From NCBI GenBank assembly GCA_031308135.1, contig JAHLJT010000631.1:176316282-176380281 (forward strand): a stretch of DNA of 64,000 nucleotides, given 5' to 3'. The number at the start of each line of letters is the position of its first letter. The first letter of the stretch is position 1. A model generated the notes under the pieces. The model saw only the letters and a list, made by a program, of their open reading frames with translations, was not told the DNA's origin and made no database searches. The position numbers and the translations under genes were made by a program. Below, piece by piece: positions 1 to 10,933 of the stretch. This stretch comes from Acheta domesticus (taxonomy: Eukaryota > Arthropoda > Insecta > Orthoptera > Gryllidae).

Positions 1-104
1 AATTGTTTCCTTTCCGTTTTGCGTAGTTGCGTAGAGAAGCTCGTGGCATGCTACAGTGCCATCATGCGTGCTACTGCCACCAGGAGAAGACCCTACAATC
101 ACCG
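1..104 (-). mobile_element. Partial CAGTGTTGTCAAG-ended MITE, cut by window edge
   Basis: This stretch matches, with scattered substitutions, the right-hand half of the complete copy at 985-1217. Both share the blocks CTCGTGGCATGCTAC and CTGCCACCAG/CAGCCACCAG in the same order. The outer end near 104 is degraded and no target-site duplication can be read. The left half lies outside the window. It is non-coding; the 81-codon ORF starting at 56 is incidental. Confidence 0.7.
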
Positions 105-976
105 TGAAACACCAGCTGGTAAAGCTCCATGCAAAACCTACATTCACAAGTTTTGAAGCGCTATGGAGTATTAGAAGTAGTGTTTTAGGGATGTTTTGCA
201 TCAAGATCATTCGTGATCTAGCCTCCCGTAGCAAGCCTAGCGTTGCATCGGCCGCACCAGGAACGTTACTCGACGTCCATCAACCGGTGTCAGATTTCTA
301 GTCTTATCGTACCAGTACCGCTCTTTCCAGGATCGTTCTTTCAAGACTGATGGCAAAGGCTATATTCTTGTATATGTACTAATGTATGTATGTGTGTACG
401 TATTAGTACATACGTACTTTTGTGTATGTATGTATTTATCTTACATGGAGGGAACATTTTCAAGGACTCATATCTTGGCAATAATTGTATTTGGTTTATT
501 CATGCTTGATTTCGACCTTCTTCTCTGTCTGAACCTGCCACGCAAACATCCATTTCTGTCACCCTACATGCACTGCGAGGCAATGGATACCCTGCCGACA
601 GATGATAGCGGCGGCGCGGCTCATATGTAATGGTCGCAAGACCGGCGGCGCGCGGCGATTTCCGCGCTGTGACTGGCAGTAAGGTCATGAAAGGTCTTCG
701 TACTAAATGTCGCCAAAGAACTACTTGCAATGCTTCATAGCACTTACAATTTGTATGTAGGGATTTTTGAAATGTGCTGAAAATGGTGGTAAAATTTCAT
801 GTCAATTCGAGAATCCAGCACGGTGAGTGATGTGTTAGCACTGCGCGTCGGAGCAAAAAATTCGAACGTCAAAAACCTGGAGTTGCAGTTCAGATCTGGA
901 ACAGGAGTGTCCAACATGAAAGGTCTCAAGGACCACAACTAAAACCTGCAATATGGTTGTGGGCCATATTTACATT
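105..976. other. Non-coding stretch, nothing recognised
   Basis: No gene or repeat family was recognised. It includes a (GTAT/TATG)-rich stretch at about 380-440 and a short GC-rich patch at about 605-660. ORFs are short and lack family features. Confidence 0.4.
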
Positions 977-984
977 ACTCAGGC

Positions 985-1217
985 CAGTGTTGTCAAGGTC
1001 TATGCCACGAGCGGGAGTGCGTGCATGAGTACCACGACGAAATCGCCCCTTCACGCAGTTCATTACCCTGCCACTAGCGGCAAGGCCTTCCCTATTGTAA
1101 AACGGTGGGGTTACTAACAGTTCCCTTTCCCGACGCTAGTTGCGCAGAGAAACTCGTGGCATGCTACGGTGCCACGACGCATGCCACAGCCACCAGTAGA
1201 AGATCTTGACACCACTT
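985..1217 (-). mobile_element. Complete MITE with 8-bp TSD ACTCAGGC
   Basis: A 233-bp non-coding element. It starts CAGTGTTGTCAAGGTC and ends with the degenerate inverse GATCTTGACACCACTT. It is flanked by a perfect 8-bp direct repeat ACTCAGGC (977-984 and 1218-1225). Ends starting CAG and an 8-bp duplication are typical of hAT-superfamily elements, so I infer a hAT-mobilised MITE. Its terminal repeat does not resemble that of the hAT element at 17318-21294, so that element is not the obvious source of transposase. Other copies are at 10934-11164, 56935-57180 and, partial, 1-104. Confidence 0.85.
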
Positions 1218-1225
1218 ACTCAGGC

Positions 1226-2817
1226 TGTCCACTTACCTGACTCCCTTGTATTGTTTACCTCGGCAGTTCGCCCGGCTGCCCTAAAACGAGGAGAGAAATG
1301 GAACCATGTGCGATATAATGCCGCCCCATGAAGTCGTCGCAGTGAAACACATTGGGATGATTTTCAATTTATGAATTTACTTGAAAAAATCCGTAAATCT
1401 AAACTTAACGTATTTTTACATAAAGAGGTGTTGACCCCGACATGGATAAAAGGGACTTTCACTTTGAGTAATAACCTTTTCCGTGCCAAAATAAATGGCA
1501 CCGCGGGCCGCCAGTTGAACAACCCTGATCTTGAAGTTATGTCCTGAACTTGCAACCACAAACTAATCAATTTTCTTATTTTATTTATTTCATGTGTTTA
1601 TTTGTTTTTATTTACAAACTGGTTGTTGGACACAATTCTGCAATGGATGTCCCAGGATTCCTTTGAGGCCTCCTCTCGAAGAAGGTCTAGGAGATATTTC
1701 AAGAGGGCACTCCCTTTAGGTGTCCCTTGCGCTGCCTGTATGTGATCTTTTTCTTCGCTTGATATCGGTCACAGATTAATGAAACACGAACTCTCTGACA
1801 GAAAGTCAAATTTCTTTAGAACGGGAAATTTGCTAAACTGTTTTAATTTTTCCGACACGCATAGATTTTTAATCCTTCCATAATTACAAACTGTCAGTTG
1901 AGATGGAACCCTCGATCGTGTTTTGGAATTTCTATTCTTCCTGGCAAGCGAATTCGCTACCATTTATTTAAAATATTATTAATATTAGGCAACAATATTA
2001 TATCAGGGCTTAAAACAATTTCAAGCCACTGCAAATAATATTAAGTGATGTTTTCTAATGTGATATTTCAAAAGAAAAAAATTCAAAGGTGAGATATCAC
2101 GCCATTTCTTAGTTCTCAAAAAAGATCGTGAATGCAGTATCCCGAATCATCATTGTAAAAATATCTTAAACAAACACAAAGTTGAAGATCACTTCATCTT
2201 TAAAACTTTTTTGAAAAATAAATTTTCGAAATTCAATTTCCCAAGATTTTTTAACTGAATCGAGTATAAACATTAAACCTTCCACTGGCCTTGCGTTAAA
2301 ACTTTGATTGGCGGATATGGTCCCACCATAGATATTGGCTGCCGCAGAAAAACTTCCACCTTCCGTCGTTCAGTGTGATGTCACCACGCGTTGGGTGTCG
2401 TTGACAGTTGATACTATTCGAGCAAAATTGCGTCACACGCGTGGGGCACCAATTGTGCAGCATTTACTGGGTACCCATTGTGCAGCATAGCCCTAAGAAG
2501 CCCCAAGCGGCTATTTTCCCTTTTGATAGAGAGGTAGTTCCCCTTTGCCTAGAAGAATTAAATTAAATTAAAGGTATGTTCAATATGATGAAATTTCAAT
2601 GAAAAGAACAATTTTAACGCAGACGTATAATATCAAATTACTGACATTTTATTACTTGACATTACAATTTTGACAAAAAAGATATAGGCAAAAAATAAAG
2701 TGTGATTATTCCAGTTGATGCAATCTTATAAAATAGTAAAGTTTTTTTTCAAAAACAGACAATCCTTCAACACTTGTGTTGGGTGTTGAAGGAAACCAAG
2801 CGCCGACTGCTACGCAC
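1226..2817. other. AT-rich stretch beyond last visible receptor exon
   Basis: Mostly AT-rich DNA with no recognised gene. If the chemoreceptor-like gene at 2818-5560 is real, this would be its next intron or 3' flank, because the gene reads leftward and the exon ending at 2818 closes with a good donor (GAG|GTGCGT). I looked here for a C-terminal receptor exon (the TYLVxLxQF type of ending in that family) and found none. Confidence 0.4.
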
Positions 2818-3041
2818 CTCTTCGAAGGCGCCATCTTGGGCGAGGGCCATCCAGGGCACGGTGTCCAAGAGTGCGTGAGCCACTCGCGCCACGGGCGCCG
2901 CCCCCAGCTGCCACGGCACCACCAGCGCCCCCGCGCCCCTCCGGCTCCACGTCGCGCGCCGGCCGACGGGGCCGCGGCCTCTCCCGGCGCCGGCACCGCA
3001 CTCGCCTTCTGGGTTCCGTCCCGCGTTCCCACCATTTGCCC
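2818..3041 (-). CDS. Putative chemoreceptor-like gene, exon 3 (internal)
   Basis: Third of three minus-strand exons that join in phase. The acceptor is GCGCAG|GG at 3042-3043 (intron side) and the donor is GAG|GTGCGT at 2817. The exon is 224 bp, giving 2 bases to complete the split codon from exon 2 plus 74 codons with no stop. The first half is Gly/Arg/Pro-rich low complexity. The second half reads ALVVPWQLGAAPVARVAHAL then LLDTVPWMALAQDG, which resembles an amphipathic or membrane-adjacent stretch after the second intracellular loop of gustatory receptors. A second in-phase acceptor (CCCAG|AAGG, exon start 3008) would shorten the Gly-rich part. The exon is extremely GC-rich while its flanks are AT-rich. 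Family assignment of this exon alone is weak; it rests on phase continuity with the other two. Confidence 0.42.
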
Positions 3042-4095
3042 CTGCGCTAGGTGGGCAATTAAGATGATCCCCCGATCCCTCTGGTTTCTTCGACTGTCTT
3101 CGGGGCTCGCTCACTGCGATGAGAACTTAGGGCAAAAATAATTTGTTAATAAAATTCACATTGTTTTTCCACATCAAAATAAGTTAAATTAAAATGTAGA
3201 AACTGGACTTAAGCTTTGAATGGAGTCAACAGAGGCATACTGACATTGTGAAATCAAGAAGAACAGTTTTTATAAGATTAAATATACAGAAGTTAAATGT
3301 GGCTTCGTGTCCTCACTGCCTTGGTTCAATATTTGAAATTCTTAAAGTTTACGTAAAAAACGAGAAAGAAGGAAAACGTGCACTGAAAAACAGTTAACAA
3401 AATTGCGTGACATGAAATGTACTCGAGTGGAGTTGTAAAGAATAATTTCGAAGAACGTTAGTGCAAGTCCGCAAGTAATTTCGTAACGAGTCATGATTTT
3501 GGAAATTTAAGAACATATGGAGGTATTTGAATTATACTTATTTCATTTGAAACCTTTTAATTACATTAATTTCCAACGAATTAATTACATTTTGAAAACA
3601 GTTATAGTAGTAGTAGTAATAATAATAATAATAATAATAATGATAATAATAATGATAATAATAATGATAATAATAATGATAATAGTAATGATAATAATAA
3701 TGATAATAATAATGATAATAATAATGATAATAATAATGATAATAATAATAAACTTTAACAATATAATAAACATAATAATAGATCAGTTCAGTTATTAATT
3801 CTGTGTTTACAGAGTAAAAGTTCTTAAGTAAATTTTTGCCAAAATTGGCTCAAGTTCTGAAACAACGTGTTAAGTATTTATATTTTATTTTAGTAAAATA
3901 CCGAATTCTAATGTTGCCTCCTTAACAAGAAAAAAGAGTTGGGAAATAGTCTTGAGTATAGGAAAAAGTGTTCGCTCAATAATCTAACCCTTGTTTTCTC
4001 TAAACTAAGATTTTTGGCTTAAGAACTTTTATCACGTGATCAGAATTTGTGTCATTCTCATGACGCAGAATTCTACGCCCTCGCGGTGTATTCAC
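3042..4095 (-). other. Inferred intron 2 of the chemoreceptor-like gene
   Basis: AT-rich sequence between the donor CCGG|GTGAAT (exon 2) and acceptor GCGCAG|GG (exon 3). It contains the trinucleotide microsatellite at 3606-3752. No other feature was recognised. Confidence 0.4.
3606..3752. repeat. (AAT)n/(AATGATAATAAT)n microsatellite
   Basis: About 147 bp of AAT triplets changing into a regular 12-bp unit (AATAATAATGAT). It is open in several frames on both strands and produces meaningless poly-Ile ORFs. Confidence 0.95.
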
Positions 4096-4271
4096 CCGGG
4101 TCGCTCGCAGCGGGCGCGGGCGGCGGGGGCGGCGGGAGGAGCAGCAGCGCGCGCAGCATCTGCGTGCGCAGCAGGCGCAGGCGCACGCCCACCCCCAAGA
4201 GGCCGTGCACCGCCAGCAGCCACCACGCCATGTTCACCGCGTTGGGCAGCAGCTCCAGCACCAGCACCTCC
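4096..4271 (-). CDS. Putative chemoreceptor-like gene, exon 2
   Basis: A 176-bp minus-strand exon between acceptor GCGCAG|GG (AG at 4272-4273) and donor CCGG|GTGAAT. One base completes the AG|G codon split with exon 1, 58 codons follow, and one base is carried to exon 3. It translates as REVLVLELLPNAVNMAWWLL, AVHGLLGVGVRLRLLRTQML, RALLLL, then a Pro-rich tail. The hydrophobic segment after LELLPN followed by a basic RLRLLRTQM stretch matches the usual transmembrane-4/intracellular-loop-2 pattern of insect gustatory receptors (Pfam 7tm_7). The Pro/Ala run would extend loop 2. The exon is about 75-80% GC against AT-rich introns. Confidence 0.5.
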
Positions 4272-5018
4272 CTGCGCCCACGCGCATTCACTTCCCGCCA
4301 CTGCCATTATTAGTTTCCTAATTCGTTCCAAAAATGATTGATAAAAAAAACGAATATTTTAAGTATCGTTTGTATAAAAATTATCAATTGGCGTTAAACT
4401 TCAACCTTTATTTAACGATTATTTAAATTGAAATTACAATTTTATTTTTGTGTGTCCAGCATTAACACATTCGAAAGTTCGGTGGATAAAGATTACCGCA
4501 CGGAATCGGAAAATATTAGGGAGTATTAATTCGTGCATTTTGTGTATATGTATATGTATATGACCTCAGAATTGTGGACACATGGGTTGAATATATTTGT
4601 TTACAAAACTCGCTTGAAGCTATGAAATGTAATCAAGAAAACAGAATTTGCAACATTTATTCTAACTTTTAGCAGTAATAATCTTATAAAAATTATTGTC
4701 ATTTTCACGTTCTTGATTCTTAATGACAATGTATTAAGAAAAGGCACATAATTGCAGAGCGTCAGATATATCATTTGATGAGAAAACAAAGAATTATTAT
4801 TAATATTATTATATAGAAGGGTAAAAAAGAGTAGTGTATGGTACACATTCATATGCAGTTAAATAGGTCTTTTTCTCAATTCCATTTTTGCAATTCAGTA
4901 ATCGCTAAATCAAATTACTAATCAGTTATAAACACACGTATATAATTTAATAAAAAGATACAAAAATCATCTGAGAGAAAATCATCAAAAGAGAAAGAGC
5001 GATGTGCGTAGTGCGCAC
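4272..5018 (-). other. Inferred intron 1 of the chemoreceptor-like gene
   Basis: AT-rich sequence between donor TGTCAG|GTGCGC (exon 1) and acceptor GCGCAG|GG (exon 2). No repeat family or second gene was recognised in it. Confidence 0.45.
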
Positions 5019-5560
5019 CTGACAGTGGCGTGCGGCATGAGGCAGAGCTCAATGGCGCGCACCGCGGCGAAGAGCGCGCAGACGGCGGCGACGTGCGCGC
5101 GGCCCAAGGCCTGGAAGGTGGCGAAGTGCCTGGGCGCGGTGCGGAGCAGGGCGTCGACGGCGGCGGTGGCGCGCATGAAGGCGGCGACGCGCGGGCCGTG
5201 CGCGCCCAGGGCCGCGGCGGCCAGCGCGCCGAGCGCGGCCGCGTGCGCGCACGCCACGCGCAGGAAGTGCGGCGCGGCGAGCGCGGCCAGCGCGGCGTCG
5301 GCCCCGCCGCCGCCGCCGGCCGCCAGGCGCCAGTGCAGCGCGGCCGCCCGCGCGCAGCACGCCGCCGCCGCCGCCAGCGCCGCGCAGCTGGCCGCGCGCG
5401 CGCCCCGCGGCACCCGCCACCGCCCGCCCGCGCCGCCCGCGCACCGCGCCGGCCACAGCCCCACGCACACGCACAGCGCCGCCACCGGCTGGCTCGACTC
5501 CAGCGCGCAGCGCGGACCCGACGCCAACCGACGCCGCACCCACGACCACGCGCCGCCCAT
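5019..5560 (-). CDS. Putative chemoreceptor-like gene, exon 1 (N-terminus)
   Basis: 542 bp, 180 codons plus 2 bases, starting at ATG (5558-5560) and ending at donor CAG|GTGCGC. The protein starts MGGAWSWVRRRLASGPR, then QPVAALCVCVGLWPAR, a good match to the first membrane segment of gustatory receptors (Pro-hydrophobic-GLxP). Two or three Ala-rich hydrophobic segments follow (about residues 55-75, 95-125 and 145-170). Before the last comes RVAAFMRATAAVDALL, which fits the Asp-Leu motif in loop 1 of that family. I infer an odorant/gustatory-type receptor of sensory neurons. Base composition is extreme: nearly every third position is G or C, so all other frames are open too, and Ala content is inflated. 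No close family member is recognised; an unrelated multipass protein is the alternative. Confidence 0.5.
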
Positions 5561-5689
5561 CGCCGGGGGTGAGTCCCTGCAACCGCCACCACTCAAGCGG
5601 CTTCTTTCGATCGATTGATTGATAGGTCAGTGATTCCGGGCGCGTCAGCTGCTAAGGGCATTATTCCTGTACGTGCATGTGTTTTCCTC
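5561..5689. other. Flank upstream of receptor-like exon 1
   Basis: Holds the upstream side of the proposed ATG. GC content falls quickly leftward to rightward. No TATA box or initiator could be assigned. Confidence 0.3.
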
Positions 5690-5965
5690 GGGAGGTGGCG
5701 GTGATCTTCCCCGCTGGATGGAGAGATCCGGCACCGATCTACCGTCGGCTCAAGAGGTTTCCTCGCAACAAGTTATGTTCCACCAGCGGAGCACCGCCCC
5801 AGCCGAGCCAAGCTCTAAGCTGTCGACCGGTCTCCCTGAATGTGTGGAAGTGTAACGCATGTTAGTGTGTGTGTGTGTGTGTGTGTGTGTACGGGTTAAG
5901 GATAGGAGAAGGAAGAGAGAGAGAAAAGATTGCGCGCGGTCCATGGCCCGTTTTGTTAGGGCACA
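5690..5965 (+). repeat. Diverged dispersed repeat, family C copy 1
   Basis: Shares an ordered series of blocks with 54020-54225. The blocks are CCGCTGGAYGG, ATCCGGCRCCGAYCTAC, a CCCAGCCG...CCTAAGCT stretch, CTGGTCTCC, GTGTAAYGCATGT, then a GCGATCC/GCGGTCC block about 65 bp later. Unit length is about 200-275 bp. It is non-coding. A (GT)13 run at 5865-5890 lies within it, where the other copy has only GTGTGAG. Confidence 0.55.
5865..5890. repeat. (GT)13 microsatellite
   Basis: An uninterrupted GT dinucleotide run of 26 bp inside family C copy 1. Confidence 0.95.
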
Positions 5966-5969
5966 TCTC

Positions 5970-6170
5970 CCGCATCTCGCGGCTGGTGTTGATCGAAAAA
6001 TTCGTGGAAAACTATGATGAGAGCAGCTGGCCGCTAGAATTCTTCTCTGAACAGGGGCAGAACTTGACCTTTCGACGTAATGTCGAAAATCCTGCCATCG
6101 TTGGGACTCAAACCCTAGCACCTCCAGTTCAGATGCACGGCTGTGACGTCAACTTTTGCCCTGAATCACC
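5970..6170 (-). repeat. SINE-like unit, family D copy 1
   Basis: On the minus strand it has a tRNA B-box-like GGGTTTGAGTCCC. Further downstream comes AACACCAGCCGC...GATGC, a block also found in the copy at 34030-34250 (AACACCAGCTGCCGATTGC). The A box is not clear. I read it as a decayed tRNA-derived SINE, but this could be another short repeat. Confidence 0.35.
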
Positions 6171-6179
6171 TAAGCCGGT

Positions 6180-8388
6180 AAGCTTCTTTGGAAAGTGATA
6201 CATGCTCGTGAAACAAAATTTTCGAGAAGGGAAGCCATTCATATAGCGACTATACCGCAAATTTCGGGTTCTGGGAATGGGCTTGTTAGTTGCAATAGTG
6301 TGATTGATTGTTATTTGCTGAGTGACGGGCATTTAGTGCTCACCCTACCTACCCACTGCCTGTCGGTGTTCGAATACATGAAAGGATGCGAACATTCGCT
6401 GAGCTCGGTTTTCGGCGAGCAGTCCCTCGCTATTCGGTGAATGCTGAATGTGTGGAGCCACGTAGCTCAAGATTGGATTGAATAGTTTTTGGATACTTTT
6501 TAACATTGGCGAACTACTATTTTGGGACTCAACACTATTTGGCAGTGTGATCAAGAAACATCTTAAACATATATTTCTAAGTAAAACTAGGAAACGGGAA
6601 CGAAGAAACGTGACTTTCGAAATAAACTCTTCAAATTCCATACTATATCGCTGGAGATGGAATTTTGATAGGTAGTTCGCCACTGACCCTGCATGTTCGC
6701 GTGGACGACAGGCGCTGATACAACGGAATTTGAGTTGCTACTGTCCGCCGAATTGCGTTGCCAAAGGACTGTAAACAACACAAGCGCAACCGAAGGCAAG
6801 ATTAGCTTTCGGGTATGGGTCGCTGCGCTGTCTCTCGGACTCAAATGAAGCATAACGGCTTGATGAACCGTGAACTGTCGTTCGTTGAGATTTCAAATGA
6901 AAGTATTTTATCAGACAGAAAACTCTTACAGTAATGCGAGAGGTTGCACGTTTTGGCAACACCGCACCACATGCTCGCACGCTGTCAGTTTAAACAAGAA
7001 TCTCTCGAAGTGTTGCCATTTAGTTATGTTCTGTCTAGAACTGTCTTCTCTTTGAAAAGAAACAACTTTCTTATCGTTTTATGTTACTTTGGCCAGCCTC
7101 TTGCTCATTCAGATGTTTGTTAGAAAACACAAATACATCACACAAGTATAGATATCACAAATTTAATGTTGATACACTGTGAACAATAATTGAAAATTTA
7201 CGAATAGCAATTAAAAAAATGCAAAGGAAAAGTGAAACCTTTTTTTACATGTGCCACGTTTTTCAATGACTTTTTTAAATCATAAATAAAGACTGAGAAA
7301 TATATGTAATATTACTTGTTACTTGTAAATATGTAATGATATAACAATCTTGTCATTTACGGTCATTTTGGTCAAATACAAGAATTCTCTTCCTAAACAG
7401 CTTTTTGTAACAAGATAATTCACTTAACATTTTTAATATATTTTGTGAAATATAACATTTATAATATTTTTAATATATTTTGTGAAATTTCGTACTCTCC
7501 CTACCGTGTAATAGATCTTAAGTTGAATAGTCATTCACAGCATTTCACCAACGTTCTCAGTTGCACTGAAGCCTGATATTGCTTGCTACTTCTTTTCGTA
7601 TCGATAAATTAATATTTCATTATCGTCATGATCCCACCCAATGACATGCGTGCCGTACTTACTGGGGTCCTACAGCGTATCGAAACACGTGAGTGTCCGA
7701 ATTATTAATTAGGTGGTTATTATTTATTATTATAGTCCGAATTATTAACTATTAATAATTTGGCTATTAATATCTAGCCTCCACCCACACATATAATATA
7801 AATAAATGTCACTATGTATAATGTGGAGGATCTCAGATCGCTTGCTCTAAATGTATATATGGGCGCCAAGTGCGATACAGACCCCGTTAGGTTCGGCACG
7901 TGTATATCATTGACACGTGTATATTATCAACGGGTGGAGAAATCACGTTATAACGTCTTATTTATTATATTTACTGAATCATACAACTTTACTGATTGTC
8001 TTCTTTTCAACAAGTATCATTTTCATGTCTCTCTTACTTATTTTTCTCCTCTGACATATTTTTACACGATTCTGTGCCAGCATACGGTTCACACAACACT
8101 CCATGCTACAAAACAATAAAACACCCATCTTTTTCTATAATTGTTCCAGAATAATATACAGGAACAACACTCGTGCCAATCAATTTGTCTTGTCGAGAAG
8201 AATTCAATAATCTGTTTATCACCTCTGTATGTGCCGTAAGTGACCCAAAACCACGTTTTAATTGTTTAAAAAACAACAAATCCTAGTTTTTAGATAAATT
8301 TCTTAGAATCTCCTGACAGGATCTCCGAAAATGTTCAGTTTACCACCGAAATGCCGAGCCGCGTCAAATGAAACCTCATTTGTTTCAG
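6180..8388. other. Gene-free AT-rich stretch
   Basis: No gene was recognised. Around 7430-7490 a 23-bp block (ATTTTTAATATATTTTGTGAAAT-like) is repeated twice about 37 bp apart. ORFs near 6345-7055 overlap on both strands and show no family features. Confidence 0.4.
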
Positions 8389-8398
8389 CTGATGGGTT

Positions 8399-9360
8399 TT
8401 TTTTTTTTTTGTTATTTTATTTTATTTTACATTTAAAGACAGTACAACGTTCAGCCGTGAGGCTCTTCAGTTGATTGGCCGAGCAACTTTGCATCAGAAA
8501 ATTGTGAAGGGGGTAACTCTTTGTTACCTCCCTGATAGTGATTTCATTTGTTGTACCTTCAACCAAGGTTATTGCGAGGGAATTATGTTAGAGCAATGAC
8601 AGGATTAAAAAGAAAATACGATGGGAGGGACAGGTAATTGCTAGAAATGTTCCTACCTTATCTAATATCAGAGAGGTATTGAAGGAAAATATGGAATGGG
8701 AGTCTGTTTCTTAGGCGGGAAAGTGGGGGCTGATCGGTTCCTATTTCGTACGTGACTGCTCCTTGTACATGATTTAAATTATTGAAAACATTATGTGCCA
8801 GCTTTGTAATAAATGAAGTAATTGGTTCTATTGCAAGATCGTTGTGGAGGGTCTTATTGCTGACAAACCAGGGGGCATTTACTGTAATTCTTAAAATTTT
8901 GTTTTGGAAGATTTGTAACTTGTTTAATGTGGTTGGGGCAGCTGAAATCCAAACAGGACATGCGTAGGTTAATATTGGCCGAAGAATAGATTTGTAAATG
9001 GTTAAAGTGGAATGAATTTTTAGCGAAGAGTTACGGTTAAGAATTGGACGTAAAATAGCTAACCTTCTATTGGCTTCAATTACTTTGGACGAGATGTGAC
9101 TGTGCCAATTTAGTCTTGTGTCCATCAGAACGCCGAGATAACGAATAGATGAGTTCAGAGGAGACCAAGGAATGATAGAAGAATCCAAAGTCAAAGGGCG
9201 AGGAAAGACAGGATACCTTAGAGTAAATACTTTGGCAATTGATTTGTTTGGGTTGATTTTAATTTTCCACAGTTTAGACCAATTTTCTATGTTTTTAGGT
9301 GACATTGAATTATACGACATGCTGTGTTTAGATTTCGGTTTGCATAAAAGAGTAAAGTAA
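8399..9360 (-). mobile_element. 5'-truncated Jockey-like non-LTR retrotransposon
   Basis: A 962-bp minus-strand LINE insertion. Its 3' end is a poly(A) tract (T run 8397-8410 on the plus strand), and it is bounded by a perfect direct repeat CTGATGGGTT at 8389-8398 and 9361-9370. Only the 3' part of the element was copied, as is usual for target-primed reverse transcription that stops early. It contains the end of ORF2 (8658-9360) and a roughly 260-bp 3' untranslated region. The intact duplication and long open frame suggest a fairly recent insertion. Confidence 0.88.
8658..9360 (-). pseudogene. Jockey-clade reverse transcriptase, C-terminal fragment
   Basis: About 220 codons are open on the minus strand. 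They cover the region after the catalytic palm: WSKLWKIKINPNKS (thumb start), SIRYLGVLMDTRLNWHSHI, ILRPILTYACPVW and NKLQIFQNKILRITVNAPWF. These are standard landmarks of the C-terminal part of Jockey-clade ORF2 proteins. The endonuclease domain and the catalytic FADD box are missing because the insertion is truncated at 9360. The frame ends naturally at a stop at 8658. No stop codon or frameshift interrupts it, but without the catalytic core it cannot be an active enzyme. Confidence 0.85.
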
Positions 9361-9370
9361 CTGATGGGTT

Positions 9371-10925
9371 GAAAGAGGTTGAACGGTGCATAACGGACGT
9401 ACGCAAGTTAATCGAGTATTACACAACAATTAACAATATTCCATTATAAAAAAAATATACTACGTTGGTAGCACAATTTTACGGCCGTCTGACTGTCGAG
9501 TAACCTTCTCATAAATTGTAAATTGTAAAATCCTTCTCATGAATTTGAAGAAAGCTATTTATATATTTCGCTTTCAATCACGTGATTCCAACGTCAACCA
9601 TTGCACAAAATATAGGAATCAGGAGAGCTGAAGAACATGAATTGGGAAGCACTACTAAGTGAGATATTAATCTATAAATTAATAACGCAGTTTGATACAC
9701 CTTCAATTTTTCAGTGTTATTCTATTGAAAAATCTACTTTTGTTGTGTTCTTTAATAAACAACAATTTACGCCAGAAATTAATTTTGAAGATGACACTAC
9801 ACCAGAAATTACGCCCAGAATTACATGAGTTACATATATTTTAATGTCACTACTTTGTGGGTCATCGCTATCCAGAGAAATTCGTGTGGGTTACTATTAC
9901 TTGACAAAGCCAGTAAAATTTTCGCACCGTAGGGAAGCTTATCTCCTAGTGTCTTTTATTTCTCAAATGTAATTCCAACATTATTTTACTGAATTTATTT
10001 TGAATTCTTTCTGTTTACTCATGTTTGATTCCTATATGGCTTTCAACTTGATTATCTTTCTTAGAAAGAAAACGTCACAGTTATTAATTACCACAAGCGT
10101 GATACATAGTTTCTAATTGCTTTGCGATTGTATGCTAATTAAGTTTTAGTGTAATGTACAGGATGTTATGAAGAAGCTTGTGATGTCATTTGAATCCTGT
10201 TGTTGCTGTTGTTTTTTGTTACCGTTTGCTGTTTACGTATCTCAGTGTGCATCTTACTTTTTTTTGATATGATTTTCTTGCCTAGATTTATTAACGACAC
10301 AAATCAAATGTCAGTTTTATATATTCTATGTAAATGTAGAAAAATGAGTTGAGAGAGCGGATTGTCCTGATTTTATCTTTTCAAAACATTGACTGGAACC
10401 GATCCAGGTTCATCCAGCTTTTGCAATGTTACGCGAAACGGCAAGGAAACACGGAGAATGGCCTAATAATATTTCCTCCACTTTCTTTTATTTTAGCAGA
10501 GGATCTAGCTAGATCTCCATCAAGGAATTCGTGATGCTAATTAGGATATTTCCTTTTCGAGAGCCTAAATAAACGACTCTCTCACCCAATCTCCAGGTTT
10601 CTCTCCTCGGCAGGGAATCTCTTCAGCCAAGGCAACTCTGGCGTTTCCGACTGGTCTCTCGATACGTGACGTAGCCTGGCACGTGAGTAAACGTGAATGT
10701 AACTATAGAGGAGGCGGCAAAAATGAAGAAATATCACGCGCAGAATGTGCCCGTTTGTTAAGAGTACTGATGCAGCTTTCACCAACTATTGATCGGAGAA
10801 ACCGCGAAAAACTACCGATACGAGTAACCGGTCTCAAGGCAGCGGCTGAATCCGACCTAGCTATGTAGCTAACGTCGAAAATCCGCTGCAGTCTTAACAC
10901 AAACCGTAGGACCCGACCAACGATG
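9371..10925. other. Gene-free stretch
   Basis: AT-rich, with no gene or repeat recognised. Overlapping short ORFs near 10580-10900 on both strands have no family features. Confidence 0.4.
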
Positions 10926-10933
10926 CTCTAGAG

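Noticed and set aside
3517..3798. Poly-Ile ORFs on both strands
   Set aside because: They translate the AAT/GAT microsatellite.
5004..5618. Plus-strand ORFs of 204 and 180 codons
   Set aside because: They are opposite-strand shadows of the GC-rich receptor-like exon 1; Arg/Ala-rich products, no splice-consistent partners.
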